From positions 1 to 43,899 of the forward strand of contig MU266558.1 in assembly GCA_021014945.1 (NCBI GenBank): a DNA stretch of 43,899 bases, in the 5' to 3' direction. The notes under the pieces were generated by a model, which had not been told where the DNA came from, searched no databases, and was given only the letters and a program-made list of their open reading frames with translations. Every line of letters begins with the position of its first letter. Position 1 is the first letter of the stretch. A program made the position numbers and the translations under genes. This DNA comes from Leucogyrophana mollusca (Eukaryota > Basidiomycota > Agaricomycetes > Boletales). This document shows positions 32,303 through 43,899 of the stretch, piece after piece.

Positions 32303-33867
32303 ATGAACTTAGCGCGACATTCTATCACTGCGACAAATCCTGTTCTTATATTCGACACTCAATTCGACGCTGACTGCCAGATATTCACCACATCGACTCC
32401 TGCGGGCTTCGCCGTTTATCGCTCATGGCCACTCAAGCTCATTCGGAAACGAGGTGCATATTATCGATCTCGCGGAGACCTTCGTGCATATCCTAATCAC
32501 CTTTCCAGAGCTTACCGGAGGAACTCTGGCTGCTGTCGTGCCGTGCCACACCTCGTCCCTGTTGTTCCTCCTCGGTGGCGGACGCAGCCCTCTCTACCCT
32601 CCAAACAAGGTGATTCTATGGGACGACGCCCTCGGAGTCGAGGTCGCTGAACTTGAGTTCAGGGAGAGAGTTCGTGGTCTTGCGTGTAGACGCGGTTGGC
32701 TTTCGGTCGCATTGCGCCGAAGAGTGGCGGTTTTTGAGGTCGGAGAGACCATAAGCAGATACGGGGAATGGGATACTTGTGACAATCCTAGAGGTGAGCA
32801 GCTGGTCTGCAATTAGCCCATCGCACGTCATCCTGAGGTGCTCATCCTCATATCAAGGTTTACTTGCTATCGCCACTGGTGCTTATGCCACCTTGTTAGC
32901 TATACCCGGTCGGCAATTGGGCCACGTCCAGCTCATCCATCTTCCGCCTTGTTCCCCTCCCGTGCCCATCGGACCACCTCCATCCACATTACCCACGAAA
33001 CCGCGACCCCCACCTGCAAAGCACCCAGTTTCTATCATCGTTGCGCACGAATCTGCTCTGAACACTTTATCAGTTCCACCATCAGGACGGATATTGGCAA
33101 CAACCTCATCTCGAGGAACACTTGTTCGTTTATGGGACACTCTAACTGGAAAGCCCATGCGGGAATTCCGCAGGGGATCCGACAAGGCCGAGATCTATGG
33201 CGTTGCATTTCGTCCCGATGAGAAGGAAGTGTGTGTCTGGAGTGATAAAGGAACTGTTCATGTATTTTCTCTCGTGACATCAGGTGCATCGTGAGTCACA
33301 TGTTTGTTGACCGTCAATGATCTCTTTGACACTGTGGTCCTCGAAACTAGTAACCGGCAGTCGTCATTGTCTCCTTTGTCTCCTTTCCTCCCTCTGCCTA
33401 AGTACTTCGACTCGGAGTGGTCCTACGCACAATACCGGATACCTGCTCAGGCATCACACATATCTCTTTCCTCCACAACGTCCAGTCGTTCGCCAACTGA
33501 TGACGTTGCCGATGAGGAGAAGTGTGTCGTTGGCTGGATCGAAGTACCGTCCGACCATACTGATCCAGGCCGTGGCTCTACGACGGAACATCAACTCGTG
33601 GCCTTGACGTACACTGGTGGGTGGTATCGTCTCTCACTACCATCCACAGGCGTCCCGAGCGTTCCACCTTCTCCACGGCCGGGGACACCAACGTCTAGCT
33701 CTCCTCCGAAGCCGGCTTACATCCGTCAAAGGACCTCTAGTGTATCCTCTGTAACAAGTCGCCCGGAGAAAGGCAAGGAGAAGGAGAGGGACAAGGAGCG
33801 TAAGGAGAGCCGTGAGTGCATATTGCAGGAGTATCGTAAGTTCGGGCGATGGGACGGTTGGGGGTAG
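32303..33867 (+). CDS. PROPPIN-family WD40 protein, Hsv2/WIPI3-4-like, 461 aa
   Basis: Seven-bladed WD40 protein that binds PI3P and PI(3,5)P2; family members act in autophagy and vacuole or endosome function. Exons are 32303-32453, 32509-32793, 32858-33290 and 33351-33867. The N-terminus FDADCQIFTTSTPAGFAVYR is the first blade. Blades continue through NKVILWDDALGVEVAELEF and HESALNTLSVPPSGRILATT. The hallmark phosphoinositide site is EFRRGSDKAEIYGVAF, with FRRG at about residues 249-252. RRGSDKAEIY points to the Hsv2/WIPI3/WIPI4 branch rather than Atg18 itself. The C-terminal third has a long Pro/Ser loop and a Lys/Glu-rich segment before the last strand ILQEYRKFGRWDGWG. Which of the paralogues this is needs a tree. 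Confidence 0.88.
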
Positions 33868-34199
33868 ACGGTCAGCAAGGCACCAGGGTCAACTTAGTGT
33901 GCACTTTTCCCCCACTTTTGGTTGGCATCGGTAGATATATAATAACGTAGTTTCCATGTGCATCTGTATCTCGACATTGCAGTATGATGTAGTCTTGTTT
34001 TGCTCTTCCTTCGCCGTCATAAATGATATTTTCGCTATCAAATGTATCCTTTGAAGTGGTCCAACGGCACGGCATCCGAATCCGTCTCCACCGCGGAACG
34101 ACCGGTCGACCTCTTCAGCGTTTCCAATGCCCTAAACCTGAAAGAGTCTTCACGTTACCGTTAATCCATCTTTAACCGTCATCTATAACTTACTCGCTG
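33868..34199. other. Intergenic between the PROPPIN gene and ATE1
   Basis: 332 bp. A short minus-strand frame of 67 codons is present but lacks any recognisable feature. The region should contain the ATE1 promoter; no TATA box is clear. Confidence 0.4.
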
Positions 34200-36061
<1,862 letters not shown>

Positions 36062-36512
36062 GGCTGGCCTTCTGCGTGGTGTTTGTGCTTGTACGACGTG
36101 GGTTGGAGGGGACTCTATACAGAGGTGACGGAGCCCTGAGCTTTACTTTATCTGACCGTGGATATAGGTCGTCATATACACGTGTGCACTGTACCGGTGG
36201 TCATAATCCATTACCAGTTCCTCAAGTTGAACTTGAGCTGCTAGGGGCATCTTTGTCTGTTATTGCAATTGCTGGTCTACCTTTGAGCCATTGGCACAGT
36301 TTCGGATCTAGTATTTATCTATCGCTGGGCTTCCCCACAAGAAGTAGGCGGACCATCACAGTACTAGGGATGGCACCAGTCACAATGGTGCTGCTGCACC
36401 AGTTCTCCAGTCCCGCGGCGAGGTGGGTGGGCGGGCCGGAGAGATTTTGTCGCGTCACGTGCCACCACAGCATTACATTGAGCGCTCTCTGGAGCCACTG
36501 TACTCAGCATCC
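36062..36512. other. Intergenic between ATE1 and IMP2
   Basis: 451 bp. It contains a chance frame but no recognisable domain. The right part is presumably the IMP2 promoter. Confidence 0.4.
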
Positions 36513-37422
36513 ATGAATAGGCTTGGCCTCTCGCACTTGAGGAGATGGATTTCTTTCCCTCGCTTTGTTTCGAATGAGAAGAGATCGTTTCTTGGCCGGT
36601 CATTTACCATCCTTTACTGGTTACCGCTTGGGCTGGGCTTCACCCAATATTTTTACACCCTGAAAACTGTAAAGGGCAGAAGCATGCAGGTCCGTGGATA
36701 TCTTTCTCGGGACGTCCAAGGTCCCTTCGACCACTGAGGCGGATTTATGCCAGCTAGCCCACATTGAATCCGGACACGTCGGCCTGGAATGACATCGTGG
36801 TATTCGACCGGTTCTCTATACACTTTGGACTACCTGATGTTCAAAGGGGTGATGTCGTAGCTCTGAGGTTAGTTGGGCTTCCGCGAGGTTGATAAGCTGG
36901 ATCGAACATGTTGACGCATTCACTTACAACGTGGCACGTACCCAGGGATCCGCTCGACAGCAAGAAGACGATTGTGAAACGGATTATAGCGATGCCAGGA
37001 GACACAGTGAAAACGCTCCCCCCATATCCCGACGCGGAAGTTCTTGTTCCGCCAGGTCACATTTGGGTCGAAGGTAAGGCCTATTAGCACGCATAGTTTT
37101 GTCGCGTTTATCAGTCAACAGGGGACGAACCGTTTCGTACGCTGGATAGCAACAAGTTTGGGCCAGTAAGTTCAAACTCTCTTAGTACACACCACACACG
37201 CGTTTTGACAGTCACCATCAGGTCCCGGTTGCCCTTTTAGACTCCAAGCTATCCCATATTGTCTGGCCGCTCGACCGTGCCGGGCCTTTGCGTCAACCAA
37301 CAGCGCCAATCGCAAAGAGAGGTTCCCCTCGCGACTCTCAGTGGTATCGTGAAATGGCCGCTTTTGAACGAGAGCGCCGGAGGCAATCGAGAGTCACAGC
37401 GCTTGATACGATTGGCGATTAA
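36513..37422 (+). CDS. IMP2: Mitochondrial inner membrane protease subunit 2 (Imp2), 219 aa
   Basis: Signal-peptidase-like (S26) serine protease of the intermembrane space that removes sorting signals from proteins such as cytochrome c1. Exons are 36513-36689, 36758-36867, 36946-37073, 37122-37165 and 37222-37422. One N-terminal membrane span (ILYWLPLGLGFTQYF) precedes the catalytic serine in GRSMQPTLNP (Ser57). The general-base lysine lies in IVKRIIAMPGD (Lys107). GHIWVEGDE and the IMP2-type SNKFGPVPVALLDSKLSHI follow, the region that distinguishes Imp2 from Imp1. The extreme C-terminus is charged (FERERRRQSRV). The acceptor GCTAG at 36757 was preferred because it restores MQPTLNPD. Convergent with the transporter gene, 73 bp between stops. 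Confidence 0.93.
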
Positions 37423-37495
37423 AACGCCAGCTTTGGGAGGACTCTAGGGGGCCATACAGTTCAATGTGTCTAGATAAGTAGCGTTACTCGCTATT

Positions 37496-40051
37496 CTACT
37501 TGGTATTCTCTGTCCTCCTTCGTGATTCACTCGAGTTTCGGCCACTAGACCGCGCACTGGGTTCAATGCCTAATATCTCGTCAGCCTCAGGTGATCCTGC
37601 GAGTGGGATATCTTTCCGCAGTGAAACTTTGACTGGGGATACTCCCTCATTATAGGCAAGCGCGAAGACGACATCCATGTCTGTGAAGGTATGAGTAGGA
37701 ACATCGGACGGAGGAAAGGACGATTCCAACCAACCTTCTAATGAGCGGCCTGCGGTCTCTGGGAAGAAGAAGTATACGATAGGCACAATGAAGGCGTTCA
37801 AAGCAGCGAAAACTATGAAGATGATCAGCAATTAAGGGGGTCATATTATGCTTCGACTTACCGATGTATGTCCCCCATGAGATATTGTTGAACGATGGAC
37901 CTGTGACCATGACCACCATGAAGTTGAATATCCAGTTTGAAGCTGCCCTCGACAATCAATTGCATATAATGCGTGAATACACTAAACTCCACAGACCAGT
38001 ACTGAGAGCATTCGCCGGGGCACGTATCCTCAAGCCCACAATTTCCGCAGGCTAAGGATGGGTGTTAGAGATTGGCGAGCACTGGGGTAATATACTCACA
38101 TATAACCACGTCATACCAAGCCAGCCTACTGCGAAAAAGGAGTTGAACACGAAAAGGAGCACGGAGCTCACAACCTGAGCGCCACTTCCGCTTACGCTTC
38201 CAAGAACCGCGAGTAGTATCATCGTCAGACACTGGCCAACAGCGCCGAACAACATCAACTTCCGTCGGCCGACCCGGTCGATCAACGCAATCGCAATGAG
38301 AGAAGCCAAGAAGTATTCGGTTCCATTTGCAGCAGCAATTATGCGCGAATTGACGTCCGAAAGACCTAAGCGTTGAAAGAGAATCGTCTAAGGCAAAGAG
38401 TCAATTAGCTAATCGGGGTACCAAAGTTTCTGTACCAACAGCGTAGCTGTCGTGATCCATTAGCATCCCATCATCCTGGATTATAGTGGGCACTTGCTAT
38501 GTGATCAAGTTGATACCAGTTATCTGCTGGAAACATTGATTTACTATCCCCAGGCAAGCTCTCCGGAAATTTTGGCTGCGACCACCGGTAAACAGTTCTT
38601 TCAATGGTGACCTCTTGCGCTTTCTGCTCTGAGATGCGTCCTTCTCATTGTCAGTGTCAGAGTATCCAAAATCTTCAATGGCGACCGCCTCTCGAATAGC
38701 GTGGAATGTACGCTGGACTTCTGGGTCCGTGGGTGGACGGTCCTCGAGTGCAGAGATAACGGCCATGGCTTCCGCAGTGCGATGATGCTTCACGAGCCTG
38801 CGACAGGGAAAAAAGTAGGTGAATTCAAACATAATACAATCACAGGAACACTCACCATCGAGGGGATTCAGGCAACTGCATAAAGCTATGAGCCCGGTGG
38901 GACCAAGTTTCAAACACTGAAACCACTCACGAATCCTATGCCGAAGATCATGATTAAAGCCAGAACTATCTGAAGCGCGATGGGTACCCTCCACTGGGCA
39001 GAAGAGCTCGAAGCCCAGTACCTGTATTAAGAGTGCGTCAAGGAGTGACCAGATTATACGATTCGGAATGCCTACAGAGCGAAATCAATCCACTTCGGAA
39101 AGTCACCCCGGATCAGATAAATAAGAAGCGAACAAAATTGCCAACTCACGTATCTGTGGAATTGTGTATATCAATTTTTATGTGACAAATTGTGGTGCGA
39201 GTAACTGGACTCACGAAATCATGATTCCAAATGTAATCAAGGAACCCTCGAGCATGATCAGACTCCCCCGTTTAGCTGCGGGAGAGCATTCCGCATGATA
39301 GCTAGGCACGGTAGATGTCTGGAATATAAACGCGAGCGTGAGTCAGCTTCCTGCAAGATTTAGAGAGGTTCATCCAAAGCACATTCAAACCGTTTCCAAG
39401 ACCAGTGACAATACGCGCCACTACCAGTTGAGCATAGCTGTAAGAAGCGGTTTGAAGGATAGCGCCAACTATCATGATGCAGCCACCAAGCACAATAGTG
39501 CGCCGACGTCCCAGGCGGTCTCCCAGCCACAAATTGGACAGCGCACCCACGAGACATCCTATTTCCTACACAAATCGGAATCAGTACGCCAGACTCGAGC
39601 AATTGCCGAGATACTCACATATATCGCAACCACAAAGCTCTGCAGGGTAGCGTGGTTGTTGTGAAGGCTCGTGTCCACTACGACTTGGGGGAACACCCTC
39701 TCGAACTGACCCGGTTTACCGTCAAAATTTGACCGTGTTTTCTATATGAACTGGGACAAAATACCTGACCGGCCGTCAGTAGTGCTGACATGACACCCTG
39801 GTCGTATCTGCCAGTTACTAGGTGAATTTCTCCAGCCAACATGCAGCACAATAGCATACTCACCCAAACAGAGTGAAACCTGCGCCAGCGACGAAGGCTA
39901 GCGAAGCGGTCAACTTTCGCCCGCGTAGGGATAGTTCATGTGATGTAACTTCTTCCTCAAAACCAGGAGGGTGCGTGAATTCAGCCCGCTCATATTGGTG
40001 TTTCTCTGCACCGTCTTCTGGATTTTTGGACACATTTTCCGGCGCGGACAT
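37496..40051 (-). CDS. MFS sugar-porter family transporter, 592 aa
   Basis: Twelve-span sugar:H+ symporter-like protein. Fifteen exons: 40051-39864, 39807-39765, 39705-39619, 39565-39383, 39318-39215, 39153-39150, 39092-39076, 39021-38931, 38875-38856, 38797-38498, 38446-38440, 38387-38100, 38051-38003, 37942-37862, 37812-37496. Family signatures are GYDQGVMSALLT (span 1), WLGDRLGRRRTI, PESPRW (241-246), QQITGINLITYYATT, IDRVGRRKLM and PETAGRSLEGW. Exons of only 4, 7, 17 and 20 nt are needed: the 4-nt exon (39150-39153) supplies part of ISYWIDF. The intron after 38498 starts GCAAGT. Exon 14 uses the acceptor ending GGGCAG, which keeps frame into SNWIFNF. The C-terminal 90 residues are hydrophilic. 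The substrate is unknown; fungal relatives include lactose, galacturonate and hexose carriers. Confidence 0.9.
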
Positions 40052-40505
40052 CTTTGGCGAACCAGTATAACAGCAGAGACGGGGCCTCCGCTGGACCGTA
40101 CTTCTTATACTTATGGTCGCGGCTACGCCTTCGGAGATCGGTGATTGCGCGCCGCACCATGGAGTGCCGACTGATGAAAAGCATCACAAGAGGCACTCCC
40201 CTTTTGGGTGATCGTGTGGAGCACCACCGCTAACCAGGATGAGAGTTACGTACCTTGGGCAGTTGAGTGGACTGACGCTCGCATCAGCTGATGCGTTGAA
40301 ACATGCCACCCACCGATCCGGCTCCCATTGCACGCCGGTTATCTGCAAACTCCCCACTGGGGCGCCGACATCAGCAAAAGTGTCAAAGCGCGACATGGCC
40401 CGATATGGTATGATTAAGTTCAACTTTCTGACAGTTCCAAATCTGGGCACAACGGACCCATATACGGTAGCCTCCCGAACGTCGTCATCAATGTAGTCGG
40501 TGTGT
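40052..40505. other. Intergenic between the sugar transporter and the transposon
   Basis: Promoter side of the transporter gene (TATACTT and CCAGTATAA elements near 40066-40110 on the minus strand). No gene is recognised. The sequence 40506 onward is taken as the start of the transposon. Confidence 0.35.
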
Positions 40506-43500
40506 CACTGCGGGCGGCGGGATATAATGGTCCACACGGATACAAGGCGGCGGTATAACGGCCTCCCGCACCATGCCATGCCATTACCAACCCGCCGTCT
40601 TAGCTCACCAATACCAGGCCAAATCACATAGCAGACTACAAACTCGAGAAAGCCGAGCTCGTCGGCGGCTCATCGCGCGATACCACTACAGCATGCCATA
40701 CCCCTCCTCGTCCAGCACATCGTCATCCAGCTCCTCGCCGTCTTGCGCTACCACGCGATCTGGATCCTCCTCATATTCATCGTCTTCCCCCGGGCCATCC
40801 GACCCTTCTTCATCACTCTGTCCCTCGAATTCGTTTTCTTCGTCTGAGCCGCTCTCCTGATACTCGTTGTCATCGTCGACGGCATGCGTTCTGTTGACCC
40901 TGTTGTTAATGTCGCCACCAGCGCTGGCCGGCACTTGGTCATCCCTCTGAAGCATGGCGTCCCAATGCCGTGTTGCTTTGTGGCCGATTCCACCGCCACG
41001 GTATCGCATGAACATATCACGGTCGACGAATCTATAGTACGGTGAGTGGATACAAATCTGGTGGATTGGCAGACTTACATGTTCACATAGTAATACCACC
41101 AGTCTTTGTCGAATTCACTTTCCTGTCGTGCAAGCGAAGGTGAGAGAACCTCGTCCGTCTGTCCGTACGCAAACGCGGGGATAACATGAGCACCACGAAT
41201 CACTTGGTCGGGATCCAGAAAGCCAAACGCCTCCGAGGTGTCCCCTTGAAGGAAACCAATACGAGGAAGGCGTTTTGAGGCAAACCCAGTTCGGGTGCGT
41301 GTGTCCCGGCCGAACCACCGAACGAACAAGACATCCATCTGATGGTCTTCAGACTCAGATGCCGAGGCGTCACCGGTATGCCGTGCCATGACGTGCAGTA
41401 TTTTGATGACGCGGGCGTACCAATACGGGTGACCATTGTCATCTGTCTCATCTTCGTGGGCCAAGACCATAATATCAGCTCGGGTTCGTGGGTTGACGGA
41501 GTCCTGTTCACGGCGGAGATCGTAGGTAGTGTAATTGATACGCAGAACTTTGTGTTTGTAAAGTTTGTTACGCTTGATAATGACAGTGTCTCGCTGTTCG
41601 TCGGTAAAGTCGTGCTCGTCACCATCGTATTGCATACCGAGAAGTCGAGCCAGTAGGTGGTCTTTCAGCCGAGGGATAAAATCCTACCACAAAGTCAGAA
41701 ACATGAGTCCCAACGTCAAAACTAAAACTTACTACTATTGCAAGGTCGTCTCGATTTTGCCCAAGCCATTCTGTGAGATCGAAGCCGGTTGCATGAAACT
41801 GGGAGATGTGGTAGTGGACGGTAGGCGGTATGCGTTCCTGCTGACGTGGTGGTGGATCTGCTTCTTGTTCGTTCGCACTTGCCAGGGCCTCACGACGCCG
41901 CATGATCCTCTCAATCAAACGCTCACGCGCTTCTTGACGAGTGACTCCCGCAACAAACGTGTGGTTCTTGGCTGTTCTCGGATAGCGTCGCTTGACCCGT
42001 CGGTGCTGCAGCTCACCCTAACAGAAACCATCAGATCTGCGGGAATCAAGTTTAACGTAGTAGTACCTACAGTTTGTGTCGTGTAACTGTCAGTGGTCCC
42101 GAATCGTCGAATAGTATTGGGGTAATCTCCGAGTGCGTGATACTTGTAAGTTTGCAAATTAAGTAACTTACGCTTTGGGGCGGGTGGGGGTGGTGCCTTT
42201 TCTTTACCGGCCTGCTTGGCGGATTTGGGCGGTGGGGCCGGCTTTTTGGATGTCAACGCAGCTGTTCTTCGACCACGTGCCGCTGTCTCCTTGGGCAGTT
42301 CCTTGGTAAAGTAAGTTTCGCATGTCGTGTTCAAGAATTGGCGAACTGTTGAGCCGAGGACAACGGTCGCCGTGTCAAAGAAACCGAGAGTGTCGTCTGT
42401 GTGAAGCCGAAGTTTGGCATATGCGTGCCAGGCTGCCAGGTCAAAAAGCAAGTCGAGGATGGTGTTGTTGTGGGGGAATGGTAAGAGTCCCTCGAAGACA
42501 GGTATTGCACACTGGGAATCTCAAATGAGCATGATCACACTTAATCGAAGAGGCAGAGACTTACCTGGAGAAGATCCTCAAAGTCCCTAGCTGCAAGCTT
42601 GCTCATGGATGCCGCATTCTTGTGGAAACGACGAATGGTTCCTCGTCCAAATGTAGGAACTTTGCGGTATCTGGATGCTGCGCAATTAGGGACTGGACAT
42701 TGAAGCGAACAAACACAGTATTTACGCACCGTTTGTTGAGATCGGATATGGCATTGCCACCGTGTGCGTGTAAGATTCGCATAAGGTGCGTAAATATTGT
42801 TTTCCACACTCCAAGCTCGAATTCGTGGAGGAGATCGACAACAAGCATCTTGAACACGTTGAAACCGAACTCAAAAAGGCGGTCGGAGAAGGCATTCTGC
42901 AAGGGGACATAAGTTGCTGTTGAGGAAAAGGGGAGAGGGCTTACTCGGGTAGGTACAAAAGACGCATTTGGCTCACCCAATATGTGTTTGATCCGATCGT
43001 TGTCGACAGCGACACCTTGGAATATAACTTGCCGTGCCAGTTCGACACGACGATGGCGATCACCAGTGTCAACCAGATGTGCTTTACGGACCTTCATGTC
43101 AGGTTTTGTGCCCATTTTCGGAGCGTCAACCTTTTTCACTGCGCATCGAGGGCATGGGCATTTGCCCAGGAACTTGACAGTCGCAATGAGAATCCTAGTT
43201 TACAGAGTCAGCCTGTGTAAAATCCCAAATGGTGAGCTCACTTTTCAGGGTAGTCGGCTGAGTATGAGAAAAAGCGAGGGAATACTCGCCGTATGACCCC
43301 GTCACCACACCGGATGACAATACCGTGCCTGTACGCCTCCATAAAATCCTCATCGAGAAGGAGTTTCCAGATTGCATGGAAAAGCTCCCGTTTGCAATGA
43401 GTGTGGACGTCGCTTGTCCAACCCTCCCCGAAAACCGATACGTAGATGTCTTGAAGGTCATCCGGAAGCTGGTAAATTGATGAGCATTAGTCGATGACTC

Positions 43501-43899
43501 GCAGGAGAAAAGACGGTGGCTCACCGTCGGAATGTAAGCAACGTGGTGGCAAGCCAGAGATGTTGGCTTCCCGCGTGTATACTTTGATTGGTTTCCAAAG
43601 TACAGGTAAAACGGCCAGAGCGACGCGTTCCCGAAACTAGTCAGATGCGTGGAATCTGACCACAGCATAAGAGATGCGACGACCCGTTCGAGATCATCGC
43701 CAGGTTCACGGGGGAGAGCATTGACCTCTGCGTATGCGTCGAGCATTTCGGGAGATGAGTATGCCTCGGAGAAGACTTTGACGGTTCGCGCCTCAGTGAC
43801 TTGCCAGAACTGCTGGAAAGGCGTCATATGAAATGTATTTACGGCCTCATCCTGAAATGCGGAAGTGATGACATCGGTGAGGGAGCGGTGGTATACACC
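40506..43899 (-). mobile_element. Plavaka-type DNA transposon, partial (extends beyond the window)
   Basis: Class II element of the Plavaka group, related to CACTA/EnSpm elements and abundant in basidiomycetes. Its transposase fills the rest of the window. The proposed left terminus at 40506 starts CACTG. It is followed by two copies of a subterminal motif, GGCGGCGGGATATAATGG at 40513-40530 and GGCGGCGGTATAACGG at 40546-40561, of the kind expected at CACTA-type ends. The terminus is an inference, because the other end is outside the window and the inverted repeat cannot be compared. Confidence 0.6.
40686..43899 (-). CDS. Plavaka transposase, 5' part missing at window edge
   Basis: Large intron-containing transposase read leftward from the window edge to a stop at 40686-40688. 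In order: LMLWSDSTHLTSFGNASLWP (catalytic Asp region), a loop of FYLYFGNQSKYTR type, VVIRCGDG-like segment, LGKCPCPRC zinc-type cysteines, VDLLHEFELGVWK (second catalytic region, a Plavaka hallmark) and FGRGTIRRFHKNA. It continues with a Pro/Lys-rich linker near 42160-42280, HALGDYPNTIRRFGTTD, FDLTEWLGQNRDDL, and an extended C-terminal part ending in an acidic Glu/Asp-rich tail. Introns seen include 43469-43524, 43195-43241 and one joining 41081 with about 41034. No disabling stop was found in the visible exons, so the transposase may still be functional. Confidence 0.85.

Overview
The window is nuclear DNA from a filamentous basidiomycete, most likely an Agaricomycete. Genes are dense, lie on both strands and are cut by many short introns (about 45-65 nt). 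Family identities were made by eye from recognisable protein motifs. Exon maps were built by hand by joining GT-AG (occasionally GC-AG) junctions that restore conserved motifs and keep frame. They are strong for conserved families and weaker for hypothetical proteins. A Plavaka-type DNA transposon, a group common in mushrooms, occupies the right edge.

Layout. 1-670: no gene, a degenerate 74-bp repeat at the left edge. 698-3992: two head-to-head ribonucleotide reductase small-subunit genes with matching exon structures around a roughly 400-bp promoter carrying MCB (ACGCGT) boxes. 4245-7144: a GNAT acetyltransferase and a Ser/Pro-rich hypothetical protein. 7145-12726: gene-poor, holding a broken Trp-rich reading frame, a G-quadruplex motif, a small hypothetical gene and VMA21. 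12727-20829: alpha/beta hydrolase, ALG8 glucosyltransferase, DRG1/RBG1 GTPase, KCH1-type potassium transporter and a small uncertain ORF. 21052-26438: tandem duplicate of an ACS/Dal5-type MFS permease. 26618-29999: VTI1 SNARE, EMC3 and NCS-1/frequenin. 30539-37422: a Cys-motif hypothetical protein, an Atg18/Hsv2-like PROPPIN, ATE1 and IMP2. 37496-40051: sugar-type MFS transporter. About 40506-43899: Plavaka transposon running off the window.

Most genes are unrelated housekeeping functions: dNTP supply, N-glycosylation, V-ATPase assembly, vesicle fusion, ER membrane insertion, calcium sensing, autophagy-type phosphoinositide binding, the Arg/N-degron pathway and mitochondrial presequence processing. 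I do not see an operon-like or cluster-like new system. The most unusual signal is in gene structure. Predicted microexons of 4, 7, 7, 9 and 12 nt and four GC-AG introns are required to restore otherwise conserved proteins. The duplicated RNR2 pair with a shared cell-cycle-type promoter is the other notable feature.
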